Shown here: positions 28,483 to 37,197 of the stretch, in pieces
How the letters are laid out: each line of letters opens with the position of its first letter
Position numbering within the stretch: position 1 is the first letter of the stretch
Source of the DNA: JAJVID01 sp963743425
GTDB lineage: Bacteria > Acidobacteriota > Blastocatellia > RBC074
Reading direction: 5' to 3'
Length of the DNA: 64,000 nucleotides
Assembly: GCA_963743425.1 (NCBI GenBank)
Contig: CAVUPU010000001.1
Span: 1,054,001 to 1,118,000, forward strand
Notes under the pieces: generated by a model
Databases searched by the model: none
Told to the model about the DNA's origin: nothing
The model's input: the letters and a program-made list of their open reading frames with translations, nothing else
Program-made: the position numbers and the translations under genes

Positions 28483-29784
28483 ATGAAGCACAATCGTTTA
28501 TTCACTCTGTCGTTCGCGCTGCCCGCCGTTTTTCTTCTCATCTGGTATTCAGTCCCAGCGTCGTCATCCGGGACCACGAAGTCCTCCGCGGCGCCGAACT
28601 CCGTGCCGAGCGGGCCATCGGATTGGCCGCAGTGGCGCGGGCCTGAACGCAACGGGTTGTCGAAAGACACGGGACTGCTCAAGCAGTGGCCGTCATCGGG
28701 GCCTCGGCAGAGTTGGTCAATATCGAACCTCGGCGAAGGCTTCGGCTCGATTGCGATCCGCGGCGACCGCATCTACATTCAGGGGACCGGCTCGAGCGCG
28801 AGCATGGTCTTTTGTTTGAATCGCGCCGACGGCAAGACGGTCTGGTCTGCGGCTCTGGGGCCGAAAGTGAACGACGGACGCGGCAACGGCCCGCGCTCGA
28901 CGCCCACGGTTGACGACGACCGCGTATACGCTTTGACCGAGAACGGCGATCTGGCTTGCCTGCGCGCGAGCGATGGCTCGCCGGTCTGGCGCAAGAACAT
29001 TTTGAAAGAGTTCGGCGGAAGCAACCCCGGCTGGTTGATCAGCGAATCGCCGCTCCTTGACGGCGATCGCGTGATCGTCACGCCCGGCGGCAGTGGCGCG
29101 GGGTTGGTCGCCCTCGACAAGATGACCGGCAAGGAGATTTGGAGGGCGAAAGATATCAGCGAAGAGGCGGGCTATTCGTCGGCCATCGCGGCGGACGTCG
29201 GCGGCGTCCGCACGATTATGAACTTCACCTCGCGCTCGGCGGTGAGTGTCCGCGCCAGCGACGGCAAACTCATGTGGCGCAATTCATCGGCGGCCAACGG
29301 CACGGCCAACTGCGCGACGCCGGTCTTCGCCGACAACAAAGTCTTCTTCACTTCGGATTACGGAACAGGCGCCGCGCTGCTCGGACTGAGCGCGCAGGGC
29401 GGCGAGGTCAAAGCGCAGGAGCTGTATTTCACCAAGGATATGAGGAACCATCACGGAGGCGTGGTCCTGGTGAACGGCTACCTCTACGGCTTCTCCGGAT
29501 CGAGCGGCCTGACCTGCATCGAATTCGCCACCGGTAAGAGGATGTGGGCGAACCGCAGCGTCGGCAAAGGCTCGCTGGCTTACGCCGACGGGATGCTCTA
29601 CCTCCTGGGCGAAAAACAGGTTGTCGGATTGGCCGAGGCGAACCCGAACGCATACGTCGAAAAGGGACGCTTCTCGATCCCCGACCATGGCAAGGATAGT
29701 TGGGCTTATCCGGTCGTGATCGGCGGAAAGCTCTACATCCGCGACCAGGAGACGCTGACTTCTTACGACGTGAAGGCTAATTAA
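28483..29784 (+). CDS. Exported PQQ-type beta-propeller protein, copy 1
   Basis: 433 residues from ATG 28483, with AAAGGGAA before it. The N-terminus (LFTLSFALPAVFLLIWYSV) is a signal sequence. The rest is a PQQ-like (BamB/outer membrane assembly-like) propeller: WPQWRGPERNGLS, ADGKTVWSAALG, DGSPVWRKNILKEFGG, TGKEIWRAKD, TGKRMWANRSVGKG. No PQQ enzyme motif that I can see, so it is probably a binding or scaffold protein. The next gene is a near-identical copy. Confidence 0.8.
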   Translation: MKHNRLFTLSFALPAVFLLIWYSVPASSSGTTKSSAAPNSVPSGPSDWPQWRGPERNGLSKDTGLLKQWPSSGPRQSWSISNLGEGFGSIAIRGDRIYIQGTGSSASMVFCLNRADGKTVWSAALGPKVNDGRGNGPRSTPTVDDDRVYALTENGDLACLRASDGSPVWRKNILKEFGGSNPGWLISESPLLDGDRVIVTPGGSGAGLVALDKMTGKEIWRAKDISEEAGYSSAIAADVGGVRTIMNFTSRSAVSVRASDGKLMWRNSSAANGTANCATPVFADNKVFFTSDYGTGAALLGLSAQGGEVKAQELYFTKDMRNHHGGVVLVNGYLYGFSGSSGLTCIEFATGKRMWANRSVGKGSLAYADGMLYLLGEKQVVGLAEANPNAYVEKGRFSIPDHGKDSWAYPVVIGGKLYIRDQETLTSYDVKAN

Positions 29785-29786
29785 AT

Positions 29787-29819
29787 GAAGGGTGTGCATA
29801 ATTCCGAGTCAATGTTTTC
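29787..29819. repeat. 33-base repeat, copy 1 (also at 63897-63929, inverted)
   Basis: It begins GAAGGGTGTGCATAATTCCG and matches the inverse of 63897-63929 at 31 of 33 positions. It lies between the two PQQ-propeller genes. Confidence 0.75.
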
Positions 29820-29843
29820 TTCGTGGGAGAAAGGGAAATTCGA

Positions 29844-31145
29844 ATGATGCACAATCGTTTACTCGCTCTGGCGCTCGCGCTGCCCGCCGTTCTGCTTTTC
29901 ATCCGGTTTTCGGTCCACACGTCGTCGTCCAGGACCGCGGCCTCCTCCGCGCCGCCGAACGCGGCGCCGAGCGGGCCATCGGATTGGCCGCAGTGGCGCG
30001 GGCCTGAACGCAATGGGGTATCGAAAGACACCGGACTGCTCAAGCAGTGGCCGTCATCGGGGCCTCGGCAGAGTTGGTCAATATCGAACCTCGGCGAAGG
30101 CTTCGGCTCGATTGCGATCCGCGGTGACCGCATCTACATTCAGGGAACCGGCTCGACCGCGAGCATGGTCTTTTGTTTGAATCGCGCCGACGGCAAGACG
30201 ATCTGGTCTGCGGCTCTGGGGCGGAAAGTGAACAATGGAGTCGGCAACGGCCCGCGCTCGACGCCCACGGTTGACGATGACCGCATCTATGCTCTGACCG
30301 AGAACGGCGATCTGGCTTGTCTGCGCGCGCGCGACGGCTCGCCGGTCTGGCGCAAGAACATTTTGAAAGAGTTCGGCGGAAGCAACCCGGGCTGGTTGAT
30401 CAGCGAATCGCCGCTCCTTGACGGCGATCGCGTGATCGTCACTCCGGGCGGCAGGGGCGCGGGGTTGGTCGCGCTTGACAAGATGACCGGCAAGGAGATT
30501 TGGAGGGCGAAAGAACTGAGCGATGAGGCGTCCTATTCGTCGGCCATTGCGGCCGACGTCGGCGGAGTTCGAACGATTATGAACTTCACCTCTCGCGCGG
30601 CGGTGGGCGTCCGCGCCAGCGACGGTAAACTGATGTGGACCAATTCGTCGGCGGCCAACGGCTCGGCCAACTGCACGACGCCGGTCTTCGCCGACAACAA
30701 AGTTTTCTTCACTTCGTCTTATGGAACAGGCGGGGCGCTACTCGGGTTGAACGCGCAGAACGGCGAGGTCAAAGCGAAGGAGCTGTATTTCACGAAAAAC
30801 ATGATGAACCATCACGGCGGCGTGGTTTTGGTGAACGGTTATATTTACGGGTTCCACGGCGACGCCGGACTGACCTGTCTCGAATTCGCCACCGGTAAGA
30901 GGATGTGGGCGAACCGCAGCGTGGGCAAAGGCTCGCTGGCTTACGCCGACGGGATGCTCTACCTCTTGAGCGAAAGTCAACTTGTCGGATTGGCCGAGGC
31001 GAACCCGAAGGCGTACGTCGAAAAGAGCCGCTTCACGATTCCAGACCGGGGCCGCCCGAGTTGGGCGCACCCGGTCGTGGCCGGCGGAAAGCTCTACGTC
31101 CGCGACCAGGGGATGCTGACCGCTTACGACGTGAAAGGACGCTAG
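29844..31145 (+). CDS. Exported PQQ-type beta-propeller protein, copy 2
   Basis: 433 residues from ATG 29844. It is a tandem copy of the previous gene, including the bases before the start (GGGAGAAAGGGAAATTCGA). Most differences are in the signal region (LALALALPAVLLFIRFSV) and scattered substitutions such as NMMNHHGG for DMRNHHGG. Same predicted propeller and location. The pair appears recently duplicated but both copies are intact. Confidence 0.8.
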   Translation: MMHNRLLALALALPAVLLFIRFSVHTSSSRTAASSAPPNAAPSGPSDWPQWRGPERNGVSKDTGLLKQWPSSGPRQSWSISNLGEGFGSIAIRGDRIYIQGTGSTASMVFCLNRADGKTIWSAALGRKVNNGVGNGPRSTPTVDDDRIYALTENGDLACLRARDGSPVWRKNILKEFGGSNPGWLISESPLLDGDRVIVTPGGRGAGLVALDKMTGKEIWRAKELSDEASYSSAIAADVGGVRTIMNFTSRAAVGVRASDGKLMWTNSSAANGSANCTTPVFADNKVFFTSSYGTGGALLGLNAQNGEVKAKELYFTKNMMNHHGGVVLVNGYIYGFHGDAGLTCLEFATGKRMWANRSVGKGSLAYADGMLYLLSESQLVGLAEANPKAYVEKSRFTIPDRGRPSWAHPVVAGGKLYVRDQGMLTAYDVKGR

Positions 31146-31215
31146 AGTATATTCAGGCGGCGGCTTCGGAGACCTTAAGTCGCCGCCTGAGATTCAAACT
31201 CGGGAGGATCTCTTT

Positions 31216-31792
31216 ATGACCGCTCTTCCGAAGAAAAAGTACACGCTGAAAGAATATCTGGAACTCGACAAGAACTCCGAGGAGCGTTACGAGTATTTCG
31301 ACGGCGAAGTCTTCGCTATGGCGGGCGGAAGCCCAAACCATGCGCGCATCAGCGGCAACGCCTATTCCGCGCTTCAGGCGAAGCTGAGAGGCGGACGGTG
31401 CGAGGCGTTCAATTCCGAGATGCGCATCAAAGTTCCCACAGCTTTGCCCTACCGCTACCCGGACGCTTCCGTCGTTTGCGGCGAGCCGGTCTTTGACGAG
31501 ATTGATGGGCAGCAGATGCTGGTCAACCCGGTTCTGATTGTCGACGTACTCTCTCCTTCGACCGCCGCTTATGATCTGGTAGACAAATCCGCCGCCTATC
31601 AGTCAATTGACACATTTCGGGAATACCTCCTCATCTCTCAAGGCAGCCCGCAAATTATCCAACACGTCAAACAGTCAAGATAGACGATGGCTACGAATCG
31701 AAATAGAGGGAGTGGAGAGCGAGGTAAAGCTGGAGTCCGTCAATGTGACTCTGGCTCTGAGCGAGCTTTACGAGCGCGTCGATTTTCAGTAG
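31216..31792 (+). CDS. Uma2-family (DUF820) restriction-like protein, frame-broken
   Basis: The N-terminal 155 residues (31216-31683) show the Uma2 layout: YTLKEYLELDKNSEERYEYF, GGSPNHARISGNAYSAL, RYPDASVVCG, NPVLIVDVLSPSTAAYD, FREYLLISQGSPQIIQHV. The usual C-terminus DRRWLRIEIEG...VTLALSELYERVDF follows one frame away and ends at 31792. The break is near 31672. The Asp in YPDAS and Val-Asp in IVDVLSPS belong to the nuclease-like core. These genes often occur in many copies; function unsettled. Confidence 0.75.
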
Positions 31793-31812
31793 AGACGCAA
31801 AATTTTGCGTCT

Positions 31813-32280
31813 CTACTGCTTGACCGCAATCGCCTGCATCTCGAAACGCGCGCCGCGCAGCAGCGGCCCCGATCCGAGGAACGCCCGCGCCGGAAAATCC
31901 TTCTTGAAATAACTGCGGTAGACGCCGTTGAATTTGTCGAAGAGCGACACGTCGGAGCAGAAGACCTGCACCGTGACCAAGTCGTCCATCGTCATTCCGG
32001 CCTCGGCCAGCACGGCTTTGATGCCGTCAATCATCAACCGCGCCTCCTGCTCTGGGTCGCTCGGAACCTGGTTGGTCTGCCGATCGATGCCCAGCCGCCC
32101 TGCCAGATAGAGCGTATTGCCCACCATCACGCCGTCGCTGAACGGCGCGTTGACGTTGCGGTTCGGCAGATTGATGATGCGCCGCCCGCCGCCCTGGCTA
32201 TAGGCAGCCATGCCGCCCAAACACAATCCGATCAAAAGACCACAAGATAATCCGATGAAGAGCATTCGATAGTTTTTCAT
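31813..32280 (-). CDS. RidA-family protein with signal peptide
   Basis: 155 residues from ATG 32280 with GGAGG 6-10 bases before it. The longer open frame to 32403 reads through REP repeats and is not coding. MLFIGLSCGLLIGLCLGGMAAYS is a signal or anchor, unusual for RidA, which is normally cytoplasmic. The RidA core is clear: FSDGVMVGNTLYLAGRLG, EQEARLMIDGIKAVLAEAGM, VTVQVFCSDV, ARAFLGSGPLLRGARFEMQAIA. It would hydrolyse reactive enamines or imines. Confidence 0.85.
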   Translation of the reverse strand: MKNYRMLFIGLSCGLLIGLCLGGMAAYSQGGGRRIINLPNRNVNAPFSDGVMVGNTLYLAGRLGIDRQTNQVPSDPEQEARLMIDGIKAVLAEAGMTMDDLVTVQVFCSDVSLFDKFNGVYRSYFKKDFPARAFLGSGPLLRGARFEMQAIAVKQ

Positions 32281-32302
32281 TTTGTCCTCCAGAGAAAGAG
32301 TT

Positions 32303-32465
32303 TGTAGTCCCGCCTTTAGGCGGAATGTCTCGATTATCGAGCGAATCCGCCTAAAGGCGGGACTACGAACATTGATTCCGCCTAAAGGCGGGACTACGAA
32401 CATTGATTCCGCCTAAAGGCGGGACTACGAACATTGATTCCGCCTAAAGGCGGGACTACGAACAT
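32303..32465. repeat. REP array, right-hand side of RAYT
   Basis: Four direct units with 31-base period start at 32347, 32378, 32409 and 32440: CCGCCTAAAGGCGGG, then ACTACGAACATTGATT. One inverted unit lies at about 32303-32325. The core matches the RT-Cas1 linker units at 3438-3653 with one base changed. It lies directly beyond the stop of the RAYT gene. Confidence 0.92.
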
Positions 32466-32469
32466 TGAA

Positions 32470-33072
32470 TCACATTTCCGGGTCGTCCCAACCCTTACCG
32501 TAATCCAGCACCGGGTATTCGCGCCATATTGAGAGAGCCTTGTCTCTTCCTATGCGCTCGATAAAATCCCCCGCGCTCGAAAACGGCCAGTCTGTCCAGC
32601 GTTCGACGTAGCCGTGATAAACCGGGTTATTGTGAATGTAGTTGATAGTGGCCCAGTAATGTCTTTCGCTGCGGATACCGCGATCGGCGCAGCGATGCCA
32701 GACCGTGCGGCCCGGGAAGCCTTCTTCGAGATTCCACTCGTGCGATGTCCGTCCGTGCAGCTTACCCAATTCCTTCTTGAGCTGTTTTAGATCAGGTGTT
32801 TCAGCAAGCAAGTGGTAGTGATTCGGCAGCACACACCAGGCCAGAACGATATTTTGTTTTTGATCAAACGTATCCAGCAATCGTTGGTTGAACGCGGCCA
32901 TCCTCGTCGGATCACGTCCGATGTGCGCTGCGTGCTCGTAACAGGCGCTCGCGAGATGGAATTGCCCTTCGCGAAACAGGATTGGTGGGCCATGCCACGG
33001 ACGATGTTGTTGCTTGCGGTACAGCAACACTTCCTCTCGCTGTTCTTGCGTGAGCTTACGCCAGATATACAT
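32470..33072 (-). CDS. RAYT: REP-associated tyrosine transposase
   Basis: 200 residues of the Y1 (HUH) type. His85-Tyr86-His87 in CVLPNHYHLLAE forms the metal-binding HUH motif; the candidate nucleophile is Tyr145 in INYIHNNPVYHG. RAYTs cut and rejoin single-stranded DNA at short palindromes and are thought to spread REP repeats. GAGGG lies just before the ATG. REP units occur on both sides, so this is a complete 'REPtron'. It appears intact. Confidence 0.9.
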   Translation of the reverse strand: MYIWRKLTQEQREEVLLYRKQQHRPWHGPPILFREGQFHLASACYEHAAHIGRDPTRMAAFNQRLLDTFDQKQNIVLAWCVLPNHYHLLAETPDLKQLKKELGKLHGRTSHEWNLEEGFPGRTVWHRCADRGIRSERHYWATINYIHNNPVYHGYVERWTDWPFSSAGDFIERIGRDKALSIWREYPVLDYGKGWDDPEM

Positions 33073-33104
33073 ATACCCTCTTGTTTTATTCGTAGCCTCG
33101 TTCG

Positions 33105-33216
33105 TAGTCCCGCAGTCTCGTTCGTAGTCCCGCCAGTCTCGTTCGTAGTCCCGCCTTTAGGCGGATGCGACTTGCTCGCTGATGAAGCCCTTCCGCCTAA
33201 AGGCGGGACTACGAAC
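33105..33216. repeat. REP array, left-hand side of RAYT
   Basis: Partial units (TCGTTCGTAGTCCCGC, at 33107, 33117 and 33138 roughly) lead to a full inverted unit (CCGCCTTTAGGCGG, 33149-33163) and a full direct unit near 33192-33215. The last one reaches the stop of the NAD kinase gene. Confidence 0.85.
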
Positions 33217-34079
33217 TACAGGAACAACTTCAAACTCTCTTGCGCAATCTCGATGTGCGCCCTGGTTCCGAAAGGGAACGGGTACTGTGCGCGCGCGCCG
33301 TCAATATAAAGCTTGCCGTCGGGCATCTTCGACGCGATCGTGACGCCGGAATCGGAAGGCGTGAGGCCGCGAGTCAATTTGTATTCGCGATCGGGTTCGC
33401 GGTAAAGCTCGCGCGCCAGGAATTGAATGTGGCGCGAGCGCAGCGGCATCCTGCGTCCCCCCGCCGAGCCGATGCCCGCAGTCGAACCGGCCGCGGTCGA
33501 AATCCAGACGCCGGAACTGCGGTGCTCTTCGACTTGATCCCCGACTTCGATCAAATACCGCGTCGTCGCCGCCGGGGAATAATGAGCGATCAACACGTCG
33601 TTTAGGGCAAGCTCAGGCAATGCCTTGCTGTCGAGCGTGATCCGCAAACGCGCCAGCTCCACCGGACGCCATTTTAAAGCCAGAATCACGTCGAGCCGCT
33701 CAGCGAAGTTCTCACGGTTGGCCGTGCAGAAATGTCCCACGCTGTCGCCGGGCGCCGAATTGACGCCGATCATCATCCCGTCGCGCACGTATTGCGAGGC
33801 GCGGAGCAGCGTGCCGTCGCCGCCGACGCTGATGACGAAATCGGCCCCGGCCAATTGGCGTTTGAGCGCGGCGTTGGCCGGAACGATCGAACTCTCGGCA
33901 AAGGCTATCTTGCGGGATTTGAGCGCCCGCCGCACCGCGTACACGGCGCGTTTGTGCTCTCCGTCGGCGTGGAGCAGTCGCTTGGCCGTCTCGTCGCCTT
34001 TGCGGGCAAAAGTGGCCGCGCGCCCTCCTTGCGCCATCGCGGTCTGCTTGATGATGACCAGACAGTTGTTTATTTGCAT
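33216..34079 (-). CDS. nadK: NAD kinase
   Basis: 287 residues. The key motif VISVGGDGTLLRAS (about residue 82) is present, as are NSAPGDSVGHFCTANRENF and the later SSGVWISTAAGSTAGIGSAGG (the GGxGS-type loop). It phosphorylates NAD to NADP. The stop lies at the edge of a REP unit. It is one of several NADP-related genes in this segment (zwf, gnd). Confidence 0.85.
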   Translation of the reverse strand: MQINNCLVIIKQTAMAQGGRAATFARKGDETAKRLLHADGEHKRAVYAVRRALKSRKIAFAESSIVPANAALKRQLAGADFVISVGGDGTLLRASQYVRDGMMIGVNSAPGDSVGHFCTANRENFAERLDVILALKWRPVELARLRITLDSKALPELALNDVLIAHYSPAATTRYLIEVGDQVEEHRSSGVWISTAAGSTAGIGSAGGRRMPLRSRHIQFLARELYREPDREYKLTRGLTPSDSGVTIASKMPDGKLYIDGARAQYPFPFGTRAHIEIAQESLKLFL

Positions 34080-34091
34080 AGAAGATACCGA

Positions 34092-34906
34092 TCACCGAAC
34101 CAGCCACAGAAAATAGACCCCGCGCGCTCCGCCTGCCGCGATCATCTCCCCATAAACCACGCAGCAAAACATCGGCCCATCGGCGAAGAATGTCGCCAGA
34201 GTTTGTCCCGTTTCCGCATCCCAGACTTTGAGCGTGTTGTCCCAAGACGCCGAGACGATGAGCTTGCCATCGGGTCTGAAAGCGTAGCTCCACTCACAGA
34301 ATCCGAATGACCTTCGAGCGTGCGCAGCGATTGGCCCGTCTCTGAGTCCCAGACTTTAAGCGTGCGGTCATATGAAGCCGAGACGATGAGCTTGCCATCG
34401 GGGCTGAAAGCGCAGCCCCTCACAGAATCCGAATGACCTTCGAGCGTGCGGATCAGGGCCGGATGAGGCAGGTCGGGCGGATTAAACTTCGGGACGATGC
34501 GCGGGGAAGCTAGGTTCCGCTCCAACTCCCGCACAATTGCTTGCAACTCGTCCAGGTGTTGCAGCCGGCTGAAGATAGTCGTTTGCATGTCGTCGCGCGT
34601 TTCGCAGTGGTTGAAGAGATGGCCGGTGTTGGCGAATGTCCGCCTCAACGCGCGCAGCGGATCGTCATCAGGAGCGTATTTCACAGCCTTGATCAGGTCG
34701 TTTTCGACCGAAAGCGATTTGCGCAGCAACGTCTTTTTCGCCAGATAGCGCCAATCCTTTACGGTCGCCACCAACTCCGCCCCACGCCCGGCTTCGATCA
34801 GGTGAAAGCGCCAGGTGATCCCAGAGATACGGCTCGTCATCGGGCAGTTCAGACCAGGGAGCGACTGGGCGACTGGGCGACTGGGTGACTGGGCGATGGG
34901 ATTCAA
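34092..34906 (-). CDS. C-terminal WD40 part of TIR-NB-ARC protein (frame-broken)
   Basis: This frame continues the upstream protein from FHLIEAGRGAELVATVKDWRYLAKK, then a helical part, then WD40 repeats (IRTLEGHSDSVRGCAFSPDG, DRTLKVWDSETGQSL, RTLEGHSDSV). A second break near 34303 moves into the frame that reads YAFRPDGKLIVSASWDN and ends GVYFLWLVR at 34092. With breaks fixed the whole gene would be about 775 residues. Confidence 0.72.
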
Positions 34907-36419
34907 GTAGTTGGTCGTGGATTGAAGGTAATTGATTTCGGGTTTGTTCGATCAGGTAATGGCGGATGACGTCGTGCAGGCGGATGCCACGCCTTGTAGC
35001 GTCGAAATCGAGCAACAACGAGAGGCGGTTCAGTCGAACGCACAGATCGTCGGTGTCGAATTCGTCCATACCTCCGGTCCTGGCCCAGAGTTTTTCAAGC
35101 GTCGCCAGGCGTATCTCCACGTCTTCCGGGAAGATCGCCAGCTCGAAATACCTGGCTCGTTCATCTTCAGTCAGCAGGTCGAGGCTGATGCCGATGGTCT
35201 TGGCTACGGCGTCGTTTCGCTGGCCGCTGTCGCGGACGTCGAAATAGGTCAGGCCGCGTTTGTCCAGCGCCTGCTTCGCTCTGGCCACGGCGTCCGGGAG
35301 CGTGCGGTTTTCGTTCTCGGCGCTTTTTCGCAAATACCCGTTGACCAGTTTCAGCAACAACGGCCATTCGCCCAACCGTTCGGCCAGCGCGTTCAACTCA
35401 TTCCCGACCCTGGGCAGATCCTCGTGCTTTTCAAATCCGGCGCCCAACAACGCCACGGCTTCGTTCTGCTTCATCGCGTCAACTTTGACCTTGCGGACGC
35501 CGTCGGGCAGCGTGTCCAGGTTGCGCGTAGTGATCAACCGGGCGCATCGCGGGCCGCCCTGCGTGAATGGCCGCAAGTGGGCGTTGTTCCATAGGTCGTC
35601 AATAACCAGCAGTAGGTCGCGGTCTTCCATCAGCTCTTTCAACCGCGTGATGGCGGCTTCGAGGTTGGTGAAGCCGGGGCGGTTGTCACTGAGCTGATGG
35701 ATCAGCTCTTCAACCCGCGAGGTCAGATCGCCGGGATTTTCGCCCAGCGTCACCCAAAGGATGCCGTCATCAAACGCGTTCTGAACCCGTTCGTCGTTGC
35801 AGATGGCGCGAGCCAGCGTCGTTTTGCCGTATCCGCCGGCCCCTCGCAACGCAGCCGTGATCGCCACTGGTTCTTCGCGGTTCTGATCGAGCAGCAGAGC
35901 GACGAGTTGATCGAACTCTTCCGGGCGTGGGATGAACCCATCCAGGTCTTCGGCCATAAACGGCACGCGCCGAATGTCGGGCGTTTTGTTCAGGTCGTTG
36001 AGGAACTTTTGCCATTCGGGGCCGAAGTTTTCACCTTCGAGCGAGCCGAGGTCGTAAAAATGCTGATCCCGCATCCAACGGGGAATGCTGTTGAAATCCA
36101 GGTTGGGCGCGCCTTTGATGGGATAGACGCAGACGCCTTGCTGCCGTGCGTAGCGCCACTCTTTGCGGACGATCTCTGATTTCAATGCGTTCGGCGTGAC
36201 GACCAGCGCCATAAAGGTCACGTTGTCCAGCGCGTCGGTGATCTGCAACCACCAATCGCGCCCACCTTCCATCCCGACGCGATCCTGCCAGAGCGTGATG
36301 TTTTGTTTTTCCAGTTGTTGTCGGAGCCGGTGGGCAAACGCTTCGCCGTCGCTGCGGGCGTAGGAGATGAAGACGCCTGAGCGTGGTTGATTAGATTTAG
36401 GGCGGTTCGAATATCCCAT
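34668..36419 (-). CDS. TIR-NB-ARC ATPase, N-terminal part (candidate immune protein)
   Basis: 583 residues, the last ~45 out of frame. Residues about 10-145 are a TIR domain: GVFISYARSDGEAFAHRL, FMALVVTPNALKSEIVRKEW, where the Glu of KEW fits the NADase catalytic site. Residues about 165-450 are NB-ARC: P-loop GAGGYGKTTLARAI, LLLVIDDLWN, RCARLITTRN, then winged-helix HDVIRHYLIEQ. The WD40 end is in another frame (break near 34815). This layout matches plant-like STAND proteins; in bacteria many are anti-phage TIR NADases. Confidence 0.88.
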   Translation of the reverse strand: MGYSNRPKSNQPRSGVFISYARSDGEAFAHRLRQQLEKQNITLWQDRVGMEGGRDWWLQITDALDNVTFMALVVTPNALKSEIVRKEWRYARQQGVCVYPIKGAPNLDFNSIPRWMRDQHFYDLGSLEGENFGPEWQKFLNDLNKTPDIRRVPFMAEDLDGFIPRPEEFDQLVALLLDQNREEPVAITAALRGAGGYGKTTLARAICNDERVQNAFDDGILWVTLGENPGDLTSRVEELIHQLSDNRPGFTNLEAAITRLKELMEDRDLLLVIDDLWNNAHLRPFTQGGPRCARLITTRNLDTLPDGVRKVKVDAMKQNEAVALLGAGFEKHEDLPRVGNELNALAERLGEWPLLLKLVNGYLRKSAENENRTLPDAVARAKQALDKRGLTYFDVRDSGQRNDAVAKTIGISLDLLTEDERARYFELAIFPEDVEIRLATLEKLWARTGGMDEFDTDDLCVRLNRLSLLLDFDATRRGIRLHDVIRHYLIEQTRNQLPSIHDQLLESHRPVTQSPSRPVAPWSELPDDEPYLWDHLALSPDRSRAWGGVGGDRKGLALSGEKDVAAQIAFGRKRPDQGCEIRS

Positions 36420-36498
36420 CGGCGCTGAGAGTGCTTGGAAGTTATTTCATCACGACTTGTGCAAGCAAAAACTCGCGGGCGACTCGACCTTGCAGGGG

Positions 36499-36579
36499 AC
36501 GGCGTTCAGAGTACCGGCTTCAGCCGGAAGGGCTCAGTCGCCAAGCCCTTCCGGCTGAAGCCGGTACTCTGAACGCCGT
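36499..36579. repeat. Inverted repeat, GTACCGGCTTCAGCCGG family
   Basis: Arms ACGGCGTTCAGAGTACCGGC at 36499-36518 and its inverse ending at 36579 make a 36-bp stem with an 8-base loop. It lies upstream of the TIR gene start. Confidence 0.9.
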
Positions 36580-36661
36580 TTTATGGTGTTGCGAGGCGCC
36601 TCTGATCAATTCGCACAAGTCATTGCTTGACCTCGCTGAAATAATTTCACCGACCATCGCG

Positions 36662-36919
36662 TCAGGCAAATTCCGCGACAGGGATTTCTCTGATCTCAGT
36701 GCCCCGGTCAGGATGGAGTCGGAACTGGTCGAGCATCCGCGCGACTTCAATTGTCAGATACGTGTGGCCGCAATTACGACATGAGTACATCGGCACATTC
36801 TCTACAATCACCAGATTGGCGCCTTTCCCGACAAGTTGCGGGCGGCGGACGAGTCTGGCTGTATGCGCTCCGCAGATGCTGCAGGTCAAGTCAGTGTCTT
36901 TGCCGTTATCGGATTTCAT
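36662..36919 (-). CDS. MqsA-like (YgiT-type zinc finger) antitoxin
   Basis: 85 residues with zinc ligands in CSICG and CRNCGHTYL (residues about 13-50). Such YgiT-type proteins are antitoxins, often paired with a DUF4258 or RelE-type toxin. Its ATG overlaps the stop of the toxin gene (ATGA). Confidence 0.82.
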   Translation of the reverse strand: MKSDNGKDTDLTCSICGAHTARLVRRPQLVGKGANLVIVENVPMYSCRNCGHTYLTIEVARMLDQFRLHPDRGTEIREIPVAEFA

Positions 36920-37196
36920 AATCGGAAAGTCGTAATAATGACGACGCAGAGATTGTAATCCTATTTAGCCACTACAGCCATCTCTTCGCCAGCATTGTTA
37001 TCGCCGTTAATGACTACTTCCACTCGCCGAAATCGTCGTCCCATTGCCGCGTCATTATGCTGCCGGTCAAAATGCGGTTTTCAAGGTCAAAGACAAACAG
37101 ATCGTCCTGGTTCATCTCTTCATAGGCATGCGTTGTGAGCAATACTTCACCCGCCCGCAAGCTGCGACGCATCTGTTGTAAGACTTTCTCGAACAT
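36916..37196 (-). CDS. DUF4258-family toxin-like protein, frame-broken
   Basis: Starts MFEKVLQQMRRSLRAGEVLL at 37196 and shows TTHAYEEMNQDDLFVFDLENRILTGSI, the DUF4258 signature. An early stop at 37014 is followed one frame away by VVINGDNNAGEEMAVVAK and, past a TAG, by VVIITTFRL, the usual family end, which overlaps the antitoxin start. Two to three indels fit a broken-by-assembly gene, although real decay is possible. Confidence 0.65.
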
Positions 37197-37197
37197 T

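Noticed and set aside
32281..32403. N-terminal extension of the RidA protein
   Set aside because: It is translated REP sequence (FVVPPLGG-type); GGAGG points to ATG 32280.
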